Of a DNA stretch of 64,000 nt, positions 17,410 through 26,029 are shown piece after piece. Both the position numbers and the translations under genes were made by a program. Within the stretch, counting starts at the first letter, position 1. Every line of letters begins with the position of its first letter. Source of the stretch: ZC4RG30 sp039932715. GTDB taxonomy: Bacteria; Pseudomonadota; Gammaproteobacteria; Steroidobacterales; Steroidobacteraceae. The notes under the pieces are model-generated. The model did not search any database, had not been told where the DNA came from, and saw only the letters and a list, made by a program, of their open reading frames with translations. The DNA lies in contig JBDTPN010000010.1 of assembly GCA_039932715.1 (NCBI GenBank), positions 1 to 64,000 on the forward strand, written 5' to 3'.

Positions 17410-19530
17410 ATGTCTCATGTTCATCGCCTTTCCCTGCTCATCAGCCTGATCGCGCTGGCCGCAACTCCCACCGCCTGGTCTGCTGGCAAGTTCGCCGCCG
17501 TCAACGGACAGCGAATGGAAAATGCTGACAAGGACCCGGGCCAGTGGATGTCCTATGGCCGCACCTGGGGTGAGCAGCGCTTCAGTCCGCTCAAGCAGAT
17601 CACCGACAAGAACGTGAAGCGCCTGGGTCTGGCGTGGTACGCCGACATCGGCACCTATCGCGGCGTGGTGGCAACACCGCTGGTTATCGATGGCGTGCTC
17701 TACAACATTTCAGCGTGGGACATCACCACCGCTTACAACGCGGCCAATGGCAAGGTGCTGTGGACCTATGATCCGAAAATCACCCCGCAGGCTGGCGCGG
17801 TGGCGTGCTGTGGTCCAGTGAGTCGTGGCCTCGCCGCGTGGAACGGCAAGCTTTACATCGGCGCATTGGATGGGCGACTGATCGCCATCAGTGCAAAGGA
17901 CGGCAGCAAAGTCTGGGAGACGCAGACTGCGGATCCCGCCCAGCCCATCTCGATCACCGGCGCACCGCGGGTGACCAAGGATGGCCTGGTGGTCATCGGC
18001 AATGGCGGCGGTGACCTTGGTGCCCGCGGCTACATGAACGCCTATGACGCCGAGACCGGCAAGCAGGTGTGGAAGTTCTACATCGTGCCCGGCGATCCGG
18101 CGAAACCCGATGGCGTTGCCTCCGATTCCATCATGCCCATGGCCGCCAAGACGTGGAGCGGCGAATGGTGGAAGACCGGCGGCGGCGGCAACAACTGGGA
18201 CGGCATTGTCTACGACCCGAAGCTCGACATCGTTTACTTCGGCACGGGTAACGGTTCGCCGCATCCGCAGGCTTTCCGTTCTCCCGGCGGCGGCGACAAC
18301 CTTTTCATCGGCTCCATCGTTGCGGTGAACGCGAAGACCGGCCAATACCTCTGGCACTACCAGGAAGTACCAGGCGAACAGTGGGACTACGACAGCACCT
18401 CGCCGCTGATACTGGCGGACCTGAAGCTGAATGGCCGCGACCGCCAGGTGATCATGCACGCGCCCAAGGATGGGTTCTTCTATGTGCTGGATCGCGCCAC
18501 GGGCGAATTGCTGTCGGCGCAGAATTTCGTTCCCAATACCTGGGCCTCGCATGTGGATCTCAAGACCGGTCGTCCGGCGATCAATCCAGAGGCCATGGTG
18601 CAGGTGGAACCGCGCCTCATCACGCCCAATGCGGCGCACAACTGGAACCCGATGTCATACAGTCCGCTGACGGGCCTGGTGTACATCCCCATCCAGGAGC
18701 AATGGATCGTGATTTCACGCGTACCGGACGGGCAGTTCCAGTTCCGCCTGGGTCGTACGACCATAGGTGCCGGCAACGGAAACTTCCCCGAGCTGCGCCG
18801 CGAGTTCAACCAGAAAGTGAATACCGGCGACAAGGGCTACACGCTGGCCTGGGATCCGATCACGCAAAAAGAACGCTTTCGTATTGATCAGCCGTTTCAT
18901 TTCAGTGGCGGCACCATGGTGACTGCCGGCAATCTGCTGGTACAGGGCACGATGAATCGAACGCTGGCCATCTATCGTGCAGACAATGGCGAGAAGCTGT
19001 GGGAATCCCCCACGGTGTCCGTGCCCGTTGCCGGCCCGATTACCTACAGTGTCAAAGGCAGGCAGTACATCGCGGTGAATGCCGGATGGAACAACGCCGT
19101 CGTTCACGGCCTCAATTCCGGGCCCGAGCCGTTCTCAGTGGGTCCGGCAAAATTGGTGGTGTACGCACTGGATGCCAAGGGTGTGACACTGCCGGCAGCA
19201 CCCGCGCCGGAATCCATTGCGCCGCCTCCGTCAGCGCCCCAGGCAGCCGACAAGGTTGCGGCGGGTGGCGCGGTGTTCGCCCAGTTCTGCGCGACCTGCC
19301 ACGGGCAGAGCGCCATCGGCTCCGGGTCCAAGGACCTGCGCTTCATCAAGCCGCAGTCTCACTCGGATTTCAATGACATCGTACTGGGCGGCAAATTCAA
19401 GGACAAAGGCATGGTGCCGTTCAACGGTGTGCTCACGCAGGACCAGGTCGATGCCGTTCACGCCTATGTGATTTCGCGCGGCCAGGAGGATTGGCAGCCG
19501 GTGTTCGGACCGCCGCCGCCGCGGCGCTGA
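17410..19530 (+). CDS. PQQ-dependent quinohemoprotein alcohol dehydrogenase (type II-like)
   Basis: 706-residue periplasmic dehydrogenase that would oxidise an alcohol with PQQ and pass electrons to its own heme c. Signal peptide about 1-24. An eight-bladed PQQ propeller spans about 35-575, with vicinal cysteines ACCGPVSRG (about 132-134) that form the PQQ-capping disulfide, and GGGDNLFIGS, supplying the catalytic-Asp region. The C-terminal cytochrome c has CATCH at about 627-631 and a candidate axial Met in KGMVPF. Length fits the quinohemoprotein ADH family. ATG at 17410 is chosen because it opens the signal peptide; readings upstream run antisense through the SIMPL gene. Bases 19570-19584 form a terminator. 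Confidence 0.93.
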   Translation: MSHVHRLSLLISLIALAATPTAWSAGKFAAVNGQRMENADKDPGQWMSYGRTWGEQRFSPLKQITDKNVKRLGLAWYADIGTYRGVVATPLVIDGVLYNISAWDITTAYNAANGKVLWTYDPKITPQAGAVACCGPVSRGLAAWNGKLYIGALDGRLIAISAKDGSKVWETQTADPAQPISITGAPRVTKDGLVVIGNGGGDLGARGYMNAYDAETGKQVWKFYIVPGDPAKPDGVASDSIMPMAAKTWSGEWWKTGGGGNNWDGIVYDPKLDIVYFGTGNGSPHPQAFRSPGGGDNLFIGSIVAVNAKTGQYLWHYQEVPGEQWDYDSTSPLILADLKLNGRDRQVIMHAPKDGFFYVLDRATGELLSAQNFVPNTWASHVDLKTGRPAINPEAMVQVEPRLITPNAAHNWNPMSYSPLTGLVYIPIQEQWIVISRVPDGQFQFRLGRTTIGAGNGNFPELRREFNQKVNTGDKGYTLAWDPITQKERFRIDQPFHFSGGTMVTAGNLLVQGTMNRTLAIYRADNGEKLWESPTVSVPVAGPITYSVKGRQYIAVNAGWNNAVVHGLNSGPEPFSVGPAKLVVYALDAKGVTLPAAPAPESIAPPPSAPQAADKVAAGGAVFAQFCATCHGQSAIGSGSKDLRFIKPQSHSDFNDIVLGGKFKDKGMVPFNGVLTQDQVDAVHAYVISRGQEDWQPVFGPPPPRR

Positions 19531-19569
19531 CTCATCGCGGTGCTGATCCGTTGAGGCCGAAAGAAAAGA

Positions 19570-19590
19570 CCCGCTTCGCGCGGGCCTTCC
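19570..19590. terminator. Bidirectional terminator between convergent genes
   Basis: CCCGC / GCGGG stem (19570-19574, 19580-19584) with TTCGC loop, A-rich sequence on the left and CCTTCC on the right. It lies between the quinohemoprotein gene and the convergent DUF4242 gene. Confidence 0.6.
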
Positions 19591-19602
19591 GGTGGATATT
19601 GA

Positions 19603-19887
19603 TCAATTGTTGGCAGTCGTCGGATCGATCACCGACTGGATGGCCGTGATCTTCGTGTAGGGGATCCCGCTCAACTCAGAGTGTTTGCGGATGCTGGCCT
19701 CGCCGTCGGCCAGATAGATGCAGAAGGTCTTGTCGCCGGTGACGTAGCTGTGCTGCCACTGCACCCCCGGACCAACCTTGGTGATGGCCTGGTTCGAGGT
19801 GCGCGCCGCACCGCACAGCTCGTTGGTAGACATGCTCCCAATGCCTGGAATGTCCCGCTCGATCATGTATCGCTGCAACTTGGTCAT
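19603..19887 (-). CDS. DUF4242 (SCO4226-type nickel-binding fold) protein
   Basis: 94-residue cytoplasmic protein. It matches the DUF4242 pattern end to end: YMIERDIPGIG near the start, QWQHSYVTGDKTFCIYLA in the middle, SIRKHSELSGIP, and a final VIDPTT. Structures of the family show a small ferredoxin-like dimer that can bind nickel, and no reaction is established. The ATG at 19887 has AAAGGGAA upstream. It is divergent from a LysR gene, with a palindromic intergenic region, so it may be that regulator's target. Confidence 0.88.
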   Translation of the reverse strand: MTKLQRYMIERDIPGIGSMSTNELCGAARTSNQAITKVGPGVQWQHSYVTGDKTFCIYLADGEASIRKHSELSGIPYTKITAIQSVIDPTTANN

Positions 19888-19956
19888 GAGGTGTTCCCTT
19901 TATTTGGTGATTGATTCCACTGGGCGAATTATCCAGTTGGCTCTAAAACGGACAAG

Positions 19957-19992
19957 CTAAAGGTTCTTGATCAAAAGAAAGAAAATCTTTAG
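19957..19992. promoter_or_regulatory. Palindromic candidate LysR operator in divergent intergenic region
   Basis: CTAAAG (19957-19962) and CTTTAG (19987-19992) bracket an inner near-palindrome TTCTTGATCAAAAGAA centred on TTGATCAA. AT-rich, between the DUF4242 start (19887) and the LysR start (20002), where LysR-type regulators usually bind. Confidence 0.45.
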
Positions 19993-20001
19993 TATTTCTC
20001 A

Positions 20002-20955
20002 ATGGATGGCCCGACTCATCTGCGCTCTCTTCAGGCACTGGAACTCGCGCTACGCACCGGATCGCTCAAGGGAGCTGCGCAGCGCCTTGCCATTACGCCC
20101 GCTGCAGCTGGTCAACGCGTCAAGGCACTGGAGGACTACCTCGGCATCTCGTTGCTGGTGCGTGGACGTTCAGGGCTGCAAGCAACGGCGGAACTGGCGG
20201 GTGCATTGCCACACCTGGAATCAGCATTCCGGGAGCTGGCAACAGTCACGGAGTTGCTCGACCTGCAACGTGGACAGGAAATCCACATTGCCGCAGCTCA
20301 GGATTTTTCTGACCTGTGGTTGCAGAAGCGATTGCCGGGTTTCGCAGCCGCGCATCCAAACATTCGCTTCAACGTGAATGGCGAGGGCACGGCTCCAATG
20401 CGCATTGGCCGCATCGACTGCGAAATTACATTCGGCGCGCTAAACGCGCGGCGGGACGAGCGCAAGGTCGAAGGCTTGTTTCGCGACTTCGTCCTGCCCA
20501 TCAGTTCGCCGGAGACGGATGCGCGGGTAGCCAGTCGCCCGGAGCGCGAACGCCTTGAGGGTCAAGCGTTGTTTCATGTCGATTTCTACAAGGACGATCC
20601 GCAGGTGCCGAAGTGGGCGCAGTGGGTAGCAACCCAGGGCCACAAGCGAACTGCTCCAGAGCGCGGCATCCACTTCGCGCGCATTGCCCAGGCGCTTGAA
20701 ACCGTGGTCGATGGGGCAGGTTACGCAATGTGCGGCATTGCGCTTGCCCGCGAACAGCTGGAAGCCGGACAGTTGTCGTTGCCCTTCTCAGCGGGTAGTG
20801 GCCGCTGGACATCGCATGCCTTCCTGCTGCGCATCCGCACCGACGCGCTGCTGCGGCCACAGGTGCGGCGATTTCGCCAATGGTTGCTCGAGGAGGCCAA
20901 GGCCACCGAACAGTGGCTGGTCGCCAGAGTGGGTGCGCCCCAAGGAAGCGGTTAG
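20002..20955 (+). CDS. LysR-family transcriptional regulator (GcvA-like)
   Basis: 317 residues. The N-terminal winged HTH (about 5-63) reads LRSLQALELALRTGSLKGAAQRL, then PAAAGQRVKALEDYLGISLLVRG, the standard LysR DNA-binding pattern. A periplasmic-binding-like effector domain covers about 90-300. The wording resembles the GcvA subgroup, though the effector is unknown. It is divergent from the DUF4242 gene across 114 bases holding a palindrome. LysR proteins usually control the divergent neighbour and themselves. Confidence 0.92.
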   Translation: MDGPTHLRSLQALELALRTGSLKGAAQRLAITPAAAGQRVKALEDYLGISLLVRGRSGLQATAELAGALPHLESAFRELATVTELLDLQRGQEIHIAAAQDFSDLWLQKRLPGFAAAHPNIRFNVNGEGTAPMRIGRIDCEITFGALNARRDERKVEGLFRDFVLPISSPETDARVASRPERERLEGQALFHVDFYKDDPQVPKWAQWVATQGHKRTAPERGIHFARIAQALETVVDGAGYAMCGIALAREQLEAGQLSLPFSAGSGRWTSHAFLLRIRTDALLRPQVRRFRQWLLEEAKATEQWLVARVGAPQGSG

Positions 20956-20967
20956 TTGGCCAAATGG

Positions 20968-22041
20968 CTAGTTGAACGGCAGTTGCAGCATGTTCTCCGT
21001 CACCACGATGTCCGCATTTTCATCGCCGTGGAAAAGCAGCGTGCATGCTCCCCATGGAGGCGGCAGTGTCCATTTCGCAGTCTCGAAGTTGCGCGTTTCC
21101 CGATGCAGGTTGCAATTGACGTCCACCGAGTGAATGGCAGTGGCGGGGCTCGCCTCGACCGAGATCGCCCGTCGGGTTGGAGAAAACTCCCATTCACCAT
21201 GCTCGATTTTTCCATGCACAGTCATGGGCTGCGGCGAGCGTCGTCGCTTCTCGAGATTGCTGGCGAGGACAGAAATGGGATCGTCGTCCGCAAGGGGCTG
21301 TAGTGAAGTCAACTCGCGGTATGCGGCGCCGGCTTCGCCAAAGCGTTCCAGGCTCATTGCCAACGCAAATCTCTTGCGCAACGCGTCGACCAGCAACTCC
21401 TTGGGCAGGAAATACGGCCAGTTGGGATCATTGGCCTGGATATGTGAGCCGGTGAAGTACTCGGTCTGCTGAAAGCCGCTTTTCAGGGTGGCGATGCGGC
21501 TGGCGCGCAGCGCGTCGTATGGTCGCTGCAGCTTCACATAGATCGGAATCAGGGTTTCGTTGAGAAAAGCGTACTCGAAGACCGTAGTGATCCGGTTCTT
21601 GATCTGTTCCTGGACCAGGGCCTCTGCTGCCGCGAAGTCCCCCGCATTCGTGAGCGCTGTCACCTTCTGATAGTTAGATTCAAACCCCGGGTGCGTGCTG
21701 GTGGTGAAAGTCGCGCGCGAAGCAAGTACAAACCTGTAGCCGTGGAATTCCACCGGCGCTCCATTGAGCGTTGCAGGTGCAAACTGTATTCCACGCACTG
21801 CTGGCAGCGCCCGCGCCTTGTAGACGTCATCGAAGAATCCAGACACGACATCAACGTCGCCAACCTTGCCGTCCTGCTTGATGGTCAGATCCAGCACCAT
21901 GATCCGGTCGCGAGGTGGCCCATACAGTGAACCTAAATTCAGCCGGTGATCGCCTTTCGCGACGGGCGGCGAGATCTGCGCCTGGCACATACCCGCCAGT
22001 AGCGAACCGAAGACGATCAGCATCAGGTGGAATCGTTTCAT
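20968..22041 (-). CDS. Exported protein with TonB-C-like domain and helical repeats
   Basis: 357 residues with a Sec signal (about 1-21, CQAQ). Residues about 45-110 resemble a TonB C-terminal-type domain: RIMVLDLTIKQDGKVGDVDVVSGF and the FAPATLNGAPVEF strand. Residues about 125-270 are helical and TPR-like (AGDFAAAEALVQEQI, RPYDALRASRIATL), and the C-terminus is beta-rich with two cysteines. No precise family can be named. ATG at 22041 gives the signal peptide; a longer reading from 22098 does not. It lies tail to tail with LysR and divergent from a cupin gene. Confidence 0.7.
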   Translation of the reverse strand: MKRFHLMLIVFGSLLAGMCQAQISPPVAKGDHRLNLGSLYGPPRDRIMVLDLTIKQDGKVGDVDVVSGFFDDVYKARALPAVRGIQFAPATLNGAPVEFHGYRFVLASRATFTTSTHPGFESNYQKVTALTNAGDFAAAEALVQEQIKNRITTVFEYAFLNETLIPIYVKLQRPYDALRASRIATLKSGFQQTEYFTGSHIQANDPNWPYFLPKELLVDALRKRFALAMSLERFGEAGAAYRELTSLQPLADDDPISVLASNLEKRRRSPQPMTVHGKIEHGEWEFSPTRRAISVEASPATAIHSVDVNCNLHRETRNFETAKWTLPPPWGACTLLFHGDENADIVVTENMLQLPFN

Positions 22042-22113
22042 GCAATCATGACCCCCGGTCTGGTGGCGTATATTCCGCCGAGCTGGCCCATGCGACAACG
22101 GGGGAAAGATTAC

Positions 22114-22575
22114 ATGTTCATGAAGCGCCTTCTGGTTATCACACTGTCATCGTTGTGGGTCCCCCTGGCGTCGACCGCGGTTGCGGACGAACCGGTGTCC
22201 ATGGTGCGGCTGACGGCTGCCGAGATCGCCGCTCTCGCCGCCGCAGTGCCGGCGAATCCCACTGGCCCCACGATGACTGTTCTCGTCGGTGATCCGAAGC
22301 TGCCCGGGCTCTACACGGTGCGCGTTGCGATTCCTGCGCACACGCAGGTAAAGCCGCACACCCATCGCGACAATCGCTCGGTCACGGTGCTTTCCGGGAC
22401 CTGGCAGTTGGGATACGGGTCGCAGTTCGACGCAAAGTTGCTCAAGGAACTCAAGCCGGGCAGCCTGTTCACCGAGCCCGCAGGTCAACCACATTTCTCG
22501 CAGACCGTGGATGAGCCGGTGGTCATCCTGGTTACCGGCTATGGGCCCAACGACACGAAGTTCGTGACGCCCTAG
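22114..22575 (+). CDS. Exported cupin-domain protein
   Basis: 153 residues with signal peptide (about 1-25, VADEP). A single cupin barrel follows: the first motif includes HTQVKPHTHRDNRSVTVLSG (metal-ligand His pair and acidic residue) and the second has EPAGQPHFSQT with the C-terminal His. It could bind a divalent metal and act as a small isomerase or dioxygenase-like enzyme; the substrate is unknown. ATG at 22114 has GGGGGA eight bases upstream; a second in-frame ATG at 22120 is possible. It converges with the broken BamA-like gene four bases away. Confidence 0.88.
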   Translation: MFMKRLLVITLSSLWVPLASTAVADEPVSMVRLTAAEIAALAAAVPANPTGPTMTVLVGDPKLPGLYTVRVAIPAHTQVKPHTHRDNRSVTVLSGTWQLGYGSQFDAKLLKELKPGSLFTEPAGQPHFSQTVDEPVVILVTGYGPNDTKFVTP

Positions 22576-22579
22576 GACT

Positions 22580-23379
22580 TCACGGCCGGAACCACGCATT
22601 GCCCAGCTGCAAATACACGGCAGTGGTTCCAGGACTGTGTGCGACATCCACTCCGGCGTGCATTCCGAACCTGTTGGCCAGTTCATAGCGAAACCCGAGC
22701 CCCCCACTGCCCACACTCTGGCCGTCCGAGGTAACGTTGGCACGGATCCGTGTGCCGCCCACGCCGCCGAATGTCACCAGGCTCCATCGTCCTTGGCAAA
22801 CACGTAGCGCAAGCCCACCGCCCAGGGGGATTTCGGTGTCAGCTGCCAGTTGGCCTGCATGATGGCCCCTGTAAAGTCGAGCGTATAGCTGACAGGCTGG
22901 TCGAGCTCGGGAAGTCCAAGGCCTGCCCCATAGAAATCCAGATTGATCCGGCCGGTGCCCAGCCCGGCGATGGTGCGCAGACGCCCGTCGCGCCAACGGC
23001 TGGCATTCCCCGCAAATCCTGCCCATGTTCCATTTTCCGTTGCAATGCCGCCAAGCATGGACATGTTGGGACGAGCCCAGCCCTCCGCGCCGGCGTCCTT
23101 GCGCGGAGTGATGAATATCCCCGCCACGCCGCCGCCGTAACCAACAGCGGGCTCAGTCACCACGAGCGGCAGCGGAATGAAGCCACGGGGAGTCTCCAGG
23201 AAATAACTGAGGTCCAGCTGCTGATCCCCGGGGTCAAAAAACTGCGCAAGGCCCTCGCGGCGCGGCTGGTCCGGCGGCGAGGGCGCATTGCCTTCCTCGG
23301 CGTGGCTTGCCAGCGGCGCAAGAACCAGCAGGCACAGAGCTCTGACAAGCGCGCGCACTTTCGGTGGACAAGTCATCAA
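22580..23379 (-). pseudogene. BamA/TamA-like surface antigen gene with internal deletion and frameshift
   Basis: The 5' part (23379-22774) encodes a signal peptide and a typical start of the small BamA/TamA-family barrel: DPGDQQLDLSYFLETPRGF, PLVVTEPAVGYGGGVA, ATENGTW and NLDFYGAGLG, then YVFAKDDG followed by stop. The 3' part in the next frame (about 22790-22580) encodes RWSLVTFGGVGG, GGLGFRYELA, HAGVDVAHSP and a final strand YLQLGNAWF, the normal end of the family. The middle of the barrel (the LEYDSRDN region and following strands, of the order of 100 or more residues) is missing. The two halves are fused out of frame at about 22780-22795, so a working barrel cannot be made. This is a true deletion, not a single-base error. 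Confidence 0.8.
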
Positions 23380-23471
23380 CCATTCTAGGGGGATTCGATG
23401 CGACCGGGCATTGACTGATATGCGCCTGTCTTTTGGCCTATCATCCTTTGCTCAAACCACAGGGGCCCGAC

Positions 23472-23867
23472 ATGCTGCTTCCGCACGACACGACTATCGT
23501 TGTAACCGACGGACAGAAGCTGCGCCTGTTGCGCAACACCGGTACCGAGTTTCATCTGGCGCTGACCGAACTGCCGCACCCGGACGTGCACGGCGATGTG
23601 GCGGGCACGAGCCGGCATGAGCACACCGGAGGCGACAAGCAGGACCATCAGGAAGCCAGTTACGGATTGGCCGTGGCCAAGTGGCTCAATCATGCGATCG
23701 CCGCTGGCGATATGGGCTCGCTGTTCGTGATTGCGCCGCCCCGCGCGCTGGGCGAACTGCGCCAGCACTACAGCGAGCCGCTCAAGAAGAAGCTGGTGGG
23801 CGAAATGGCCAAGGAACATACCAACGACACGCTGCACATCCTGCAACAGGTGCTCAGGGACGCCTGA
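23472..23867 (+). CDS. Host attachment family protein (bacterial eRF1-like)
   Basis: 131-residue cytoplasmic protein of the family annotated as required for attachment to host cells, which belongs to the archaeal/bacterial eRF1-like superfamily. Visible hallmarks: an N-terminal TTIVVTDGQKLRLLRN strand, a central variable loop with HEHTGGDKQDHQEASYG, LFVIAPPRALGELRQHYS, and a C-terminal VGEMAKEHTNDTL helix. True roles are unclear; ribosome-associated functions have been proposed. ATG at 23472 has AGGGG upstream. It is convergent with the quinoprotein operon. Confidence 0.9.
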   Translation: MLLPHDTTIVVTDGQKLRLLRNTGTEFHLALTELPHPDVHGDVAGTSRHEHTGGDKQDHQEASYGLAVAKWLNHAIAAGDMGSLFVIAPPRALGELRQHYSEPLKKKLVGEMAKEHTNDTLHILQQVLRDA

Positions 23868-23885
23868 CTTGTTCCTTGCGAACTG

Positions 23886-26021
23886 CTACTGCGGCAGTTC
23901 AAAAATCGTGAGCGTCACTCCCGCAGCAGGCGGAAGTAATTCTGGTACCAGGCCACGACCATTGGCGCCGAAGGCACTGCCGCCACCGGCAACCACCGCG
24001 ACGTACTGGCGCCCATTGACCGAATAGGTGATGGGCGAAGACTCTGGGGCTGCATTGAGCCGGGTGCGCCACAACACTGCGCCTGTTGCCTGGTCATAGG
24101 CATAGAAATAACGATCCAGGTCGCCGTTGAACAGCAGTCCGCCGCCGGTGGCCAGCGTCGAACCCGCCACCGGAATGCGCTGCCGATGGGTCCACACGAA
24201 CTGCTGCGTTGCAAGGTCGAACGCAGTCAGGCGTCCGAACAATCCGTCGCTGCCCGGCGGCAGTCGCGGCGTCAATTTCATGTCAGTGCCACCAGCGGCG
24301 GTTTCCGCGGCGCTGCGCGGCGCATAGGTGTAATTCATGCACGATTCGGTCATCGGCACGAACAACAAATGTGTGCCGGGATTGAATGCTGTAGCGGGCC
24401 AGTTGCGTGCACCGGAAGCGGCGGGGCACACCAGCTTGCTCTTGCCTGCCTCGGGCTGCGCCGCCGGATTCACTGTCTTGTCGCCAGTCTTCGGGTCAAC
24501 CGCGGTCACAAGATTCTGCACGCCCATGTCTTTGGAGAACACATAGGTGCCCGTGGCGGCATCCACGGCGTCGAACATCGCCGTCTTGCCACCGGTGACA
24601 AGAAGTCTTCGGGGTTTGCCATTGACGGGGACGCTGACGACGGATTGTTCGAACACCCAGTCCAGGTCCCAGACATCGCGCCGCTGGTGCTGGTAATGCC
24701 ATGCCAGTGCACCGGTGTCCGGTCGCAATGCCACGGTGGCATCGGTGTAGAGGCCGTCATTGTTGCTGACGCGTTTGGCACCGGGTCGCGGCTGCAGCAG
24801 CGTCGCAGCGTTGTACGTATTGCCGATGCCGAAATAAACCAGGTCCAGTTGCGGATCATAGCTGCCGGCTGTCCACACTCCGCCGCCAAATCTTTCCTGC
24901 ACTGGCGCGCTGTTCCAGCTATCGCCACCGGGTTGGCCGGGACGCGCAATGGTGTGGAAGCGCCACAGTTCCTTGCCGCTGTTTGTATCCAGCGCAAAGA
25001 TGAAGCAGCCGCCGGGTGAATTCTCGAGGCCCAGGCTCACGCCCATGATCACCTTGCCATTGACGACAATGGGGCCGCCGTTGAGGTGCAGTGCCACGCC
25101 TTCAGCCTTGCCACTCATCGCGCGCTCTGTATCGGTGATGACCTGCTGGTCCCAAACCACATGCCCGGTGCGCGCATCCAGCGCCACGATGTGGCCATCC
25201 GTGGTCGGCACGAACAGGCGATCACCATAAATGGCCAGCGTCTTTACGCGTCCGCCGCGTCCGTTGTCGAACTCGTCAGGCAGCACGCGCAGGTATTGCC
25301 ACAACAGATCGCCATTGACCGCGTCCAGCGCCTGGACCACCGGCCCGCTGTAAATGAACATGACGCCGTCATGAACCAGCGGCGTGATCTCGTTCATGCT
25401 TTCGGGCAGGGACCAGCTCCAGGCTGAGCGCAGCTTCGCCACGTTCGAGCGGTCGATCACTGCCAGTGGACTGTATCCCTGCCCGTCATACGTGCGGCGC
25501 CATATCAGCCAGTCGGCCGGTGGCGGATCGCGCAGCATGGCGTCGGTGACAGGAGAGACAGTGCTCAACTTGGCAGTACGTGCGTCCAGCGCAGCCTGGT
25601 GCAGCGGGCCGGTATCGCCACGCTGTGCGGCGGCTATCTGCAATTCCGAGCTGGGCAATTCCGAACTGGGTGACTGGGCGCTGTTGACCTGCAGTATGTA
25701 TGCCTCGATGTCGGAGTAGGCCTGGCCGCTGATGGAGCCCAGTCCGCGTGGAGGCATGGTGGTGCGTATTTTTTCCGAGAACTCGGCGCGTGTCTTGCCG
25801 CGCCAATGGCCCGCGAATGCCACGCCCTTGAGTGCCACCCCGAATTGCCCGCCTTCGAGTGCGGCGCCGTGACACGAGACGCAGGCGCGCCCATAAGCGG
25901 CCTGTCCGCGCGCAGCTTGATCAGCAGTGAACGGCGTCGCCGCATCATTGGCAAGCAGCCCCTGCGCTGCGGCTATGCAGGGCAGGAGCCAGAGGGTAAG
26001 CGTGGGGAAGTTGCGTTGCAC
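23886..26021 (-). CDS. PQQ-dependent dehydrogenase with N-terminal cytochrome c
   Basis: 711-residue periplasmic quinohemoprotein. Signal about 1-20. The cytochrome c domain (about 25-115) has heme motif CVSCH at 47-51 and a candidate Met ligand in TMPPRGLG. The PQQ propeller fills about 150-705 with repeated GxxxWxY/F blades, for example DTGALAWHYQHQRRDVWDLDW. The heme domain is at the opposite end from the other alcohol dehydrogenases here, and the vicinal CysCys pair is absent. The start is GTG at 26021, eight bases after the stop of the upstream dehydrogenase gene, so the two are cotranscribed. The substrate is unknown; operon context with an arylmalonate-decarboxylase-like enzyme hints at an aromatic alcohol or acid route. 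Confidence 0.88.
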   Translation of the reverse strand: MQRNFPTLTLWLLPCIAAAQGLLANDAATPFTADQAARGQAAYGRACVSCHGAALEGGQFGVALKGVAFAGHWRGKTRAEFSEKIRTTMPPRGLGSISGQAYSDIEAYILQVNSAQSPSSELPSSELQIAAAQRGDTGPLHQAALDARTAKLSTVSPVTDAMLRDPPPADWLIWRRTYDGQGYSPLAVIDRSNVAKLRSAWSWSLPESMNEITPLVHDGVMFIYSGPVVQALDAVNGDLLWQYLRVLPDEFDNGRGGRVKTLAIYGDRLFVPTTDGHIVALDARTGHVVWDQQVITDTERAMSGKAEGVALHLNGGPIVVNGKVIMGVSLGLENSPGGCFIFALDTNSGKELWRFHTIARPGQPGGDSWNSAPVQERFGGGVWTAGSYDPQLDLVYFGIGNTYNAATLLQPRPGAKRVSNNDGLYTDATVALRPDTGALAWHYQHQRRDVWDLDWVFEQSVVSVPVNGKPRRLLVTGGKTAMFDAVDAATGTYVFSKDMGVQNLVTAVDPKTGDKTVNPAAQPEAGKSKLVCPAASGARNWPATAFNPGTHLLFVPMTESCMNYTYAPRSAAETAAGGTDMKLTPRLPPGSDGLFGRLTAFDLATQQFVWTHRQRIPVAGSTLATGGGLLFNGDLDRYFYAYDQATGAVLWRTRLNAAPESSPITYSVNGRQYVAVVAGGGSAFGANGRGLVPELLPPAAGVTLTIFELPQ

Positions 26022-26029
26022 TGGCGCGC

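Noticed and set aside
17710..18639. Long antisense frame inside the quinohemoprotein gene
   Set aside because: Lies wholly inside a well-supported gene and shows no recognisable domain.
24186..25019. 277-codon plus-strand frame in the second dehydrogenase
   Set aside because: Same reason: mirror of propeller coding sequence.
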